This document shows positions 13,181 to 18,079 of a stretch of 18,079 nt of DNA, piece after piece (the stretch's first letter is position 1; every line of letters starts with the position of its first letter). The stretch comes from Dehalococcoidia bacterium. Its GTDB lineage: Bacteria; Chloroflexota; Dehalococcoidia; Dehalococcoidales; JAUWYK01. The position numbers were made by a program, and so were the translations under genes. The DNA lies in the NCBI GenBank assembly GCA_030615865.1, contig JAUWYK010000038.1:1-18079 (forward strand), given 5' to 3'. The notes beneath the pieces were generated by a model. It searched no databases, was not told the DNA's origin, and was given only the letters and a program-made list of their open reading frames with translations.

Positions 13181-14266
13181 CTACTTAACCTTGCGAAGTA
13201 TCCTCTTAAATAAAGTCTTGCATCGAGCCTCATCACCACCAGCTAAACCGCTTCTAATATAGCCGATAAACGCATCACGGACTAACCTTAAATCTTCAGC
13301 CTTCAGTCTAGAATGAACTACCGTATCATCAGCTATCGCTCGAAACTCCTCATTAAGAAAGTCAGCTACCACATCAACAGCTTCAGCTTCTACCGGTTCT
13401 AGGCTTGCCTCTCTTCCCATGCCTAACTGCTTCACTTCAGCCCCAGCCATTCCAAACGCCTTCTCACCAACCAAGCGCAAAGGAGAAATACGCTGTTGTA
13501 TCAAATCTTCAGCATCGTGAATGTATTCCATACTGGTTTCTATCTTATCGTGCTGTAATAAAGCCTTCACAGCCAGAGCAGAACCAGTTTCTTGAGCGAC
13601 CAGCGAAGCTCCACTATGCCTTAGAGTATGAGCACCTAGCTTGCTACCGCTTATGCCAGCTTCCTTAATCACTCTACGAACTCGATGCTTTAAGGACACA
13701 ACATCAGCGGTATTACCAGCACGACCTCGGAATATCGGTTGACCATCTTCGCCAAGCCGACGAAGTTCTTGGCATATCAGGGCATCACACCGATAACGCC
13801 TCTCACCAGTCTTGCCTTGAACATCAATCCACGCTTCGCCTACATTCTTGGCTTCTAAGCCAACTAGCTCACCGATACGACAGGTTGAGTCTATCAGCGT
13901 CAATACCAACACCTTGTCTTGCTCAAACCGACAAGCTCTAATTATCTTCACTAGCTCATAGGCAGTAAAATACCGCCTTCGTTTCTTACTTACCTTCGGT
14001 CTATCCGCAGTCTCACAAGGGTTGACTAGCTCATAAGCCTTTTTCATATACTTGCCAGCCGAGTTCACGAAGTTAAACCAGTTCCGAACTGTCATATCCG
14101 AGTAGCCCGTCAACGACGCTAACCACTCGTTTATCACAAGACCACTGGCAGGAAACTCAGGCGAATGCCCGGCAAGTGAGCCTAACGCATCACGATAATG
14201 CCTTACAGTATCAGGCTTTAGCCTCTTGCCTTTCAGGACCTTTTCAAGAACCTCAGTTGTTTTCAC
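13181..14266 (-). CDS. tyrosine recombinase/integrase
   Basis: Site-specific recombinase expected to insert and excise the element at the tRNA-Val anticodon arm. The 361-residue protein has an N-terminal SAM-like core-binding domain (about 15-85) and a catalytic domain (about 98-250). The full set of active residues is R130 (CRIGEL), K152 (GKTGERR), H213-x2-R216 (HTLRHS), H239 and nucleophile Y248 (SMEYIH). About 110 residues follow the tyrosine, longer than usual for phage integrases. The start is GTG at 14266, supported by AGGAGGTGATGAA; a longer frame to 14350 would run through the tRNA half and is not used. It lies beside the right attachment core, as usual for integrases. A TTGACA (14316-14311) just inside the core may be its -35. 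Confidence 0.92.
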   Translation of the reverse strand: MKTTEVLEKVLKGKRLKPDTVRHYRDALGSLAGHSPEFPASGLVINEWLASLTGYSDMTVRNWFNFVNSAGKYMKKAYELVNPCETADRPKVSKKRRRYFTAYELVKIIRACRFEQDKVLVLTLIDSTCRIGELVGLEAKNVGEAWIDVQGKTGERRYRCDALICQELRRLGEDGQPIFRGRAGNTADVVSLKHRVRRVIKEAGISGSKLGAHTLRHSGASLVAQETGSALAVKALLQHDKIETSMEYIHDAEDLIQQRISPLRLVGEKAFGMAGAEVKQLGMGREASLEPVEAEAVDVVADFLNEEFRAIADDTVVHSRLKAEDLRLVRDAFIGYIRSGLAGGDEARCKTLFKRILRKVK

Positions 14267-14324
14267 TTCATCACCTCCTGCTAGATAGCTTACCACGACT
14301 GAATATATATTGTCAAGTCCTCTA

Positions 14325-14339
14325 GCGTGTGAAGCAAGC
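14325..14339. repeat. attachment-site core, right copy
   Basis: Second exact copy of the 15-bp core at 11637-11651. Here it is the end of the tRNA-Val 5' half, covering most of the anticodon stem-loop. Further identity runs to 14319 with one mismatch (A here, T at 11636). Confidence 0.88.
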
Positions 14340-14364
14340 GCTCTAACCACTGAGCTAACCGCCC
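14325..14364 (-). pseudogene. 5' half of disrupted tRNA-Val(CAC)
   Basis: On the minus strand this gives acceptor GGGCGGT, TA, D-arm GCTC-AGTGGTTA-GAGC, G, and anticodon stem-loop CTTGC-TTCACAC-GC, then runs into integrase upstream DNA with no T-arm. These 40 bases plus 36 bases from 11636-11601 make a 76-base tRNA whose seven acceptor pairs (GGGCGGT/ACCGCCC), D, anticodon and T stems all close. No alternative T-arm is supplied next to it, so the gene is not restored. Confidence 0.9.
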
Positions 14365-14425
14365 AAAAATCACATTCGCGGAGGGCATTTACCTCCTTTT
14401 TAGCTTTGCAATCTGTAATGACATC

Positions 14426-14442
14426 TTTACAACTTGTGTAAA
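14426..14442. promoter_or_regulatory. TTTACA-N5-TGTAAA palindrome upstream of the tRNA-Val half
   Basis: A perfect 6-bp inverted repeat with a five-base spacer lies about 62-78 bases before the tRNA-Val 5' end. Beside it on the minus strand is a TTGACA (14453-14448) with a poor -10 (TAAAGA) at 18 bases. This may be the old tRNA promoter region, now driving only the 5' tRNA half and possibly reading into the element's integrase. Confidence 0.3.
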
Positions 14443-14526
14443 CATTTTGTCAATTTCCGTTAACTTTTGTCGAATCAAGAACTCCAAATGAGTTCCTGCT
14501 TTTTGAACATCTAATCTTTGAATCTT

Positions 14527-14715
14527 TCACCCCCCTTCAGTATGTATATTACTATTGACACATTGGTAATCACAGTTGACAGCATCAGGTGCTGGTATCG
14601 GTGAAGGTACTGACATTGGTATGGGTGCTGGGGTGGTCGCACGGGCGACCGCACAGCCACTTATAGCCAAAGCAAGTAAGAGCACGAAAAGGAACAGTGA
14701 AGTGAGCTTTTTCAT
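14527..14715 (-). CDS. small proline-rich lipoprotein
   Basis: The 62-residue precursor has a basic start (MKK), a hydrophobic helix and a lipobox ending AISGC with C21 as the predicted lipidated residue. The mature part is about 42 residues: a Pro/Ala/Ser-rich stretch (TPAPIPMSVPSPIPAPD) and two cysteines in CDYQC. It has AGGTG just before the ATG and a near-consensus promoter (14739-14767), so it is probably a real, expressed gene. The signal and proline linker look like the start of the solute-binding lipoprotein at 17591. It could be a truncated relative or an independent small surface lipoprotein. Function is unknown. Confidence 0.65.
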   Translation of the reverse strand: MKKLTSLFLFVLLLALAISGCAVARATTPAPIPMSVPSPIPAPDAVNCDYQCVNSNIHTEGG

Positions 14716-14738
14716 TTTTCACCTATCTTCACTCACAG

Positions 14739-14767
14739 ATTGTAAAACAGCCTCCAGTCAGTGTCAA
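14739..14767 (-). promoter_or_regulatory. strong sigma70-type promoter of the small lipoprotein
   Basis: Perfect TTGACA (14767-14762), 17-base spacer, TACAAT (14744-14739), five of six, on the minus strand. The -10 ends 23 bases before the lipoprotein ATG. It is the best promoter match in the window. Confidence 0.7.
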
Positions 14768-14927
14768 TGGCATCAGTCCTTCAAGAAGGCTTCCTCTCAT
14801 CATTTGTTCAAGTCACGGAAATTGCACAAACCGCTACTTTGTGTAATGAGGTAACAAAACAAGCAACTGTGACTTCATACATTCTGGACAAATGTTAAGT
14901 AACCTATTGACTACCTTACCTGGGCAG

Positions 14928-14946
14928 CCTGGCAATCTAGGCCAGG
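14928..14946 (-). repeat. hairpin after the carboxyltransferase gene
   Basis: CCTGGC (14928-14933) and GCCAGG (14941-14946) are perfect arms around AATCTAG, ten bases beyond the stop of the carboxyltransferase gene. No T-run follows on the minus strand, so it may be an mRNA 3' stabiliser and not an intrinsic terminator. Confidence 0.4.
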
Positions 14947-14955
14947 TCATGATTA

Positions 14956-16299
14956 CTACTTCTTTCCATACAGAGCATGGAGTTTATCCTTAACCTCGCC
15001 CTGCGGATCCAGAAGCTGCAGTAAAAGCTCATCGTCAGAAAGCCCAGGCCCAATTTCCCGACGCAGGTCCTCTATGGTCACTTCGGGAAGCTTCCAGTTC
15101 AGAAACTTCTTAGCCTTGGGTGAACTCAGCACCTTGTTCTTCACATTTTGGTCTACAGGGCCGTCAGGCTCTCCATAGAGCCCCAGCATATACTTGATTA
15201 CCTCATCAGAAACTACTTTGTATCGTTCTCTTGAGGTAATGTTAAATAATGCTTGCGCACCGACTATCTGTGAATAGGGCGTAGCCATAACTGGATAACC
15301 AAGCTCCCGACGAATTTGGACTATCTCCTCCAGGATATCTTCCAGGCGTTGCTCCTGCCTTAACTCAGCGAGCTGGTTTCTTAGCGTCCCCATCATCCCC
15401 CCGGGTAGCTGATGCTCAAACTGGAAGAGGTCATATTCCCGTGATGCTCCTACCCTCATCCCCTTCTCCTGAGCCATTCCTCTGAAATAGTCAGACACAG
15501 CCTTGAGCGCTTCCTCATCAACGTTTGAGGAGTAACCGAGACGATGGGCATTCCTTATCGTGTTCTCTACCGAAGGCAAGGAGGTATCATTGGCAAGGGG
15601 AGAGACAGCAGTATGCAGGGTGTTAATACCCAGTTTCATAGCCTCCGCATAGCATTGAGGGGCCAGTCCTATATTGCAGTGGGCATGGAACTCAAGTGGT
15701 ATTCCCTTAGCCTCACGCTGTACTGCTGGCAAAAGAGTGCGGGTGCGTTCGGGGGTCAAAATCCCACTGGCATCTTCTATATGTATGGCATCAACACCCC
15801 CCATCTCTACCAGCTTTCGTGTCTTCCGGGCGAAGTGCTCGTCAGTGTGCACCGGGCTCAATGCATATAATATGGCTACTACCACCTTGGCCCCCTCCGC
15901 CTTGGCTATCCTCACTAGATAAGAGAGCCTGTCCATCATGTTCTGGTAGTCACAGATCCAGAAGCTCTTTATTCCGTGGGCAACCTGCCGCTTTAGCCAG
16001 AGTTCGATAGCAGCAGGTGGCTCAATGTCAAACCCTTGAAGATTCCAGGGCTGAAATGACCCGCGTAGAGGGGTCTTTCGCAGTCCATCGACAAGAACCT
16101 GAATTCTAGCCCATGGGTCTTCATGGAAGGCACGCATGGTCACAATTATGCCACGAGCCCCAACGGTGGCTACTGTTTTATATCCCACCTCGTCCAGCAC
16201 CGGGATGATGGGACGTAGCATCTCAGTGCTCATCCGAAAACCCCACAGGCTCTGCTGAGCATCTCGTAATGTTTGATCAACAAAACTGATCTCCTTCAC
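14956..16299 (-). CDS. biotin-dependent carboxyltransferase subunit (PycB/OadA/transcarboxylase 5S-like)
   Basis: The 447-residue protein has an HMGL-like TIM barrel (about 1-290) and the PycB-type conserved C-terminal domain. It opens with FVDQTLRDAQQSLWGFRM, the family signature, where D8 is a metal ligand. H205 and H207 in FHAHCNIG are the expected metal-binding pair. The family moves carboxyl between carboxybiotin and pyruvate/oxaloacetate or related substrates. The lysine that is carbamylated in pyruvate carboxylase and 5S (CIKD) is E175 here (HIEDASG). There is no fused biotinyl domain and no carboxylase gene nearby. The start is GTG with AGGAGGT. It follows mce by 45 bases, so a methylmalonyl-CoA/propionate context is likely; the exact substrate is uncertain. 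Confidence 0.85.
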   Translation of the reverse strand: MKEISFVDQTLRDAQQSLWGFRMSTEMLRPIIPVLDEVGYKTVATVGARGIIVTMRAFHEDPWARIQVLVDGLRKTPLRGSFQPWNLQGFDIEPPAAIELWLKRQVAHGIKSFWICDYQNMMDRLSYLVRIAKAEGAKVVVAILYALSPVHTDEHFARKTRKLVEMGGVDAIHIEDASGILTPERTRTLLPAVQREAKGIPLEFHAHCNIGLAPQCYAEAMKLGINTLHTAVSPLANDTSLPSVENTIRNAHRLGYSSNVDEEALKAVSDYFRGMAQEKGMRVGASREYDLFQFEHQLPGGMMGTLRNQLAELRQEQRLEDILEEIVQIRRELGYPVMATPYSQIVGAQALFNITSRERYKVVSDEVIKYMLGLYGEPDGPVDQNVKNKVLSSPKAKKFLNWKLPEVTIEDLRREIGPGLSDDELLLQLLDPQGEVKDKLHALYGKK

Positions 16300-16344
16300 A
16301 ACTTACCTCCTAGGTGCAATGAAGCCATTTTTATAGGCTCAAGA

Positions 16345-16746
16345 TTACACCCTATGGATTAGCTCAACTAGTATTCCTTTAATGGAACTTGGGTGTATAA
16401 AGACAATCTTAGCCCTCTCTGTAATCTGCTGTGGCTTTTCATTTAGTAGCTGCACACCCTTTGCCTTCAGCGACTTCATTTCTTGCTCTAGGTTATCAAC
16501 TCGAAGTGAGACATGATGTAATCCCCAACCGCGTTTTTCTATGAACCTTTGTATTATCCCTTTAGAGCCAATCGGTTCAATTAGCTCAATAGTTGTCTCT
16601 TCCTTAGATATGAGGGTCGACTTAAATCCCTCTTCTGGAAAGGCAAGCGACTCAGATACCTCGAATCCAAACAAATTAGAGAGCACCGCAGTTAATTCTT
16701 CGGTATTTCTTACCACGATGCCAATATGGTCAATTTTTTTTATCAT
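16345..16746 (-). CDS. mce: methylmalonyl-CoA epimerase
   Basis: Interconverts (R)- and (S)-methylmalonyl-CoA in propionate or succinate metabolism. The 133-residue length is right for the family, which is two glyoxalase/VOC motifs. Metal-ligand candidates are H7 (IDHIGI), E54 (TIELIEP), H78 (GLHHVSL) and E128 (ILVELIHR), in the expected order. The ATG at 16746 has GGAGGT just upstream. The next gene downstream on the same strand encodes a carboxyltransferase subunit, consistent with a methylmalonyl-CoA pathway pair. Other VOC enzymes are possible, but the HHVSLRV and C-terminal VELI motifs favour epimerase. Confidence 0.88.
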   Translation of the reverse strand: MIKKIDHIGIVVRNTEELTAVLSNLFGFEVSESLAFPEEGFKSTLISKEETTIELIEPIGSKGIIQRFIEKRGWGLHHVSLRVDNLEQEMKSLKAKGVQLLNEKPQQITERAKIVFIHPSSIKGILVELIHRV

Positions 16747-17296
16747 TACCTACCTCCACTTCGTCTCTGCTTGATTCCCTACAATACAACAACTAGAGAT
16801 TCCGCACCCGACCAATCCACACAGGTTATGCGTCAACCCTAAATGAGGGTTTTTATCTGACGAGGGCAAGCCTTCTCCTGAAGCTGCTCATTTATCTAAT
16901 ACAGCATCCTTAGTCTGCTAGTACCCAGCGGTTGTCCAAAACACTTTAACCCACCATCAGTATTTTTCGGTAATTCCCCTTTCAAGGTGACCTTGTATGT
17001 CTCAACGAAATTCCACCGTATTAATTGTAATTACTCGAGATTTCCCATTGTAAGTTGTCTTCTACACCTGGACAATTGGCTAAGTTGCAAATCTGCGGGT
17101 TCACACACTTGGTTAGATCAAAATTATAAACCCTTCTACACGGAATGACAAATAGGTAACATTTTGGTGAAACCGTTTGGCCGCCTTGATAAATGGAGTC
17201 CCCGCTGTAATAAGGAGATCGCATTTTTATCTTGGGTAGAATAAATCCTGCGGGACAGACGGTTTCTAGAGCTATAGGAAATTTGGCCGCGGGGTA

Positions 17297-17325
17297 TTGA
17301 CAATCACTCCAAAAAGGACTAGAGT
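17297..17325 (+). promoter_or_regulatory. promoter upstream of the solute-binding lipoprotein
   Basis: Perfect TTGACA (17297-17302), 17-base spacer, TAGAGT (17320-17325, four of six). Transcription from here would give a leader of about 260 bases before the gene at 17591 and would meet the hairpin at 17375 first. Confidence 0.5.
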
Positions 17326-17374
17326 AGAATCCAACTTGTGAGACAACCTTAAGAATAGTAATTGTGAGATAGTG

Positions 17375-17404
17375 ACCCTAGGGCAAGGGTGTTTTTTATT
17401 TTTG
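17375..17404 (+). terminator. terminator-like hairpin in the leader
   Basis: ACCCT (17375-17379) and AGGGT (17386-17390) form a short stem with loop AGGGCA, followed by G, six T, A, five T. It lies between the promoter at 17297 and the gene at 17591, so it could act as an attenuator. The five-pair stem is marginal, but the T-run is strong. Confidence 0.5.
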
Positions 17405-17526
17405 TAAATCAGAGAGCGATATATTTCTTGAAAGCCGCCGATATTCTGGAAAAGAGGCAGAAAGAGGTGACCCGCATTCTCACAGAGGTAAAGATAGGCG
17501 TCTTTTTATCAGGAGGTGAGAAGTGA
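17389..17526 (+). pseudogene. aldehyde dehydrogenase N-terminal remnant
   Basis: One frame reads RAIYFLKAADILEKRQKEVT, then RILTE, closely resembling the helix near the N-terminus of aldehyde dehydrogenases (typically ...LRKAADLLEARREELARLLTEE...). After LTE the similarity ends (VKIGVFLSGGEK) and a TGA follows at 17524. Only about 25 residues are recognisable, with no proper start, so this looks like a decayed fragment between the leader hairpin and the lipoprotein gene. Judged by eye. Confidence 0.4.
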
Positions 17527-17590
17527 TGTGAGATTACGTGATAATTATGATAACAAGACCTATAACCATCTTAGGAAGGAGGAGAAATAA

Positions 17591-18079
17591 ATGAAAAAGA
17601 AAATACTCTTTGGTTTGTTGGCGTTTACGCTAGTTGCATTACCTTTGTTCAGTGCTTGTGCTGAACCAGCACCACCAACACCAACCCCAACCCCAACCCC
17701 AACACCAACACCAACCCCACCACCAGCCCCAGACAATATCCTTATTGGTAACGCAATCGCTCTGTCAGGTGTGAATGTTGCCGGTGCCGAGATGTCACAG
17801 ACTCGCGGCTATGACCTGTGGGTTGAAGAGGTCAATGCCAGGGGCGGTATATATGTAAAGGAGTATGACAAACAAATACCGGTAAAGATGATCAGATATG
17901 ATGATAAGAGCGATGCGGGAACAGCGGTGATGCTGACAGAAAAGTTGATTTTAGAGGACAAGGTTCACATTATATTTCCCCCCTGGGGTACGGCTTACAA
18001 CTTCGCCATAGCTCCGGTAATCAACAAGTATAAGTACCCGGTGATAGGGGTCACCACTTCTTCCGTAAAGCTTAAGGAA
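17591..18079 (+). CDS. branched-chain amino acid/amide-type ABC transporter substrate-binding lipoprotein (partial)
   Basis: Start of a periplasmic-binding-protein type 1 (LivJ-like) receptor; 163 codons are present and the frame is open to the window end. The ATG at 17591 follows GGAAGGAGGAG. A signal peptide (MKKKILFGLLAFTLVALPLFSAC) places the lipidated cysteine at C23. A Thr-Pro repeat linker (about 29-45) follows, then the receptor domain: ILIGNAIALSGVNVAGAEM, RGYDLWVEEVNARGGI, PVKMIRYDDKSDAGTAV, and VHIIFPPWGTAYNFAIAPVI. These match the ligand-binding fold of Leu/Ile/Val, urea and amide receptors. The ligand is unknown, and permease and ATPase genes would be expected beyond the window. 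Confidence 0.92.
   Translation, partial: MKKKILFGLLAFTLVALPLFSACAEPAPPTPTPTPTPTPTPTPPPAPDNILIGNAIALSGVNVAGAEMSQTRGYDLWVEEVNARGGIYVKEYDKQIPVKMIRYDDKSDAGTAVMLTEKLILEDKVHIIFPPWGTAYNFAIAPVINKYKYPVIGVTTSSVKLKE
17675..17722 (+). repeat. CCAACM hexamer repeat encoding a Thr-Pro linker
   Basis: About eight tandem copies of ACM-CCA code for alternating Thr and Pro directly after the lipidated N-terminus of the solute-binding protein. It works as an extended tether from the membrane. Near-identical units make it prone to slippage, so length may vary between strains. Confidence 0.75.

Larger units (their letters stand above)
11637..14339 (-). mobile_element. 2.7-kb integrative element inside tRNA-Val(CAC) with a replacement tRNA-Val
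   Basis: The element is bounded by direct copies of a 15-bp core from the tRNA-Val anticodon arm, 2688 bases apart. All of its genes are on the minus strand. The order is tyrosine recombinase next to the right end, a Cys-rich protein, a 445-base non-coding stretch, an RHH-like small protein, and an intact tRNA-Val(CAC) next to the left end. No replication, relaxase or phage structural gene is present, so it is either a minimal self-inserting element, a satellite needing a helper, or a reduced island. Unlike standard tRNA-targeting islands it does not rebuild the target's 3' end. The carried tRNA with the same anticodon appears to replace the lost gene. Confidence 0.85.
16747..17590. other. 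844-base mostly non-coding region
   Basis: Separates the divergent mce operon and the solute-binding lipoprotein gene. It holds a small hairpin AACCCT-AAATG-AGGGTT with a following TTTT (16835-16854), a promoter at 17297-17325, a terminator-like hairpin at 17375-17400 and an aldehyde dehydrogenase-like remnant at about 17413-17490. A minus-strand frame is open for about 115 codons (to 17021) and Cys-rich, but has only an internal ATG at 17224 with no ribosome site. I do not call it a gene. Confidence 0.5.

Noticed and set aside
14267..14350. Upstream extension of the integrase frame to 14350.
   Set aside because: These codons read through the tRNA-Val anticodon and D-arm. A good ribosome site sits directly before the GTG at 14266.
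11601..14364. The tRNA-Val split could be a tRNA intron or a trans-spliced split tRNA.
   Set aside because: The insert has a tyrosine recombinase, its own promoters and a duplicated core at both ends, which is the pattern of site-specific integration. No group I intron features or splice-type helices were seen, and trans-spliced tRNA halves are known from archaea and not from bacteria of this kind.
14281..14391. Minus-strand frame starting MPSANVIFGRLAQWLERLLHT with a strong AAAAGGAGGT.
   Set aside because: The GRLAQWLERLL string is the well-known artefact of translating a tRNA gene. It ends soon after the tRNA half.
17021..17224. Minus-strand 67-codon, Cys-containing frame (open for about 115 codons in all).
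   Set aside because: No start codon with a ribosome site, the only ATG is internal, and no motif is recognised. A chance open frame or a decayed gene is more likely.
17675..17722. Tandem hexamer repeat considered as a CRISPR or intergenic satellite.
   Set aside because: It is in frame within the lipoprotein gene and encodes a Thr-Pro linker. There are no spacers.

Overview
The window looks like the chromosome of an anaerobic, corrinoid-using bacterium of roughly 50% GC. A Dehalococcoidia-like Chloroflexota is my best guess, from the mix of corrinoid methyltransferase genes, a methylmalonyl-CoA epimerase beside a biotin-type carboxyltransferase, and a branched-chain solute-binding lipoprotein. 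This is inference; no marker gene fixes the taxon.

Layout. 1-4793 (+): cysE and cysS overlap and link cysteine synthesis to its charging on tRNA. They are followed by an ABC-2 exporter pair, a small membrane protein and a YbjQ-family protein. 4813-7481 (-): gatB, secG, a SAM hydrolase (adenosine-forming) and a 41-residue zinc-ribbon microprotein form one tight operon behind a good promoter. The two runs converge on one hairpin that contains both final stop codons. 7703-7778 (+) is tRNA-Ala(CGC). 7868-8582 (-) holds a membrane-anchored Cys/His/Glu transglutaminase-like protein, preceded by two micro-ORFs joined by ATGA overlaps. 8583-9182 is non-coding with several palindromes. 9183-11189 (+) is a corrinoid protein and a UroD/MtaA-family methyltransferase, a two-gene methyl-transfer module of unknown substrate.

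11601-14364 is the most interesting part. A host tRNA-Val(CAC) gene is cut in two: its 3' half with CCA is at 11601-11651 and its 5' half is at 14325-14364. Joined at a shared 15-bp core they give a complete 76-nt tRNA with a fully paired acceptor stem. Between the halves lies a 2.69-kb element with a tyrosine recombinase, a cysteine-rich protein, a ribbon-helix-helix-like protein and its own intact tRNA-Val(CAC), without encoded CCA. Most tRNA-targeting elements restore the target by carrying its 3' end. This one destroys the gene and appears to carry a complete substitute with the same anticodon. The substitute is overlapped by the stop codon of the RHH-like gene, so tRNA 5' maturation would remove that mRNA's stop codon. 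The RHH-like gene has a promoter with a palindromic operator in its 17-bp spacer.

14527-16746 (-): a small proline-rich lipoprotein with a consensus promoter, then a carboxyltransferase subunit and mce (methylmalonyl-CoA epimerase). 16747-17590 is mostly non-coding, with a promoter, a terminator-like hairpin and an apparent aldehyde dehydrogenase remnant. 17591 to the window end is the start of a LivJ-like lipoprotein that runs off the window.
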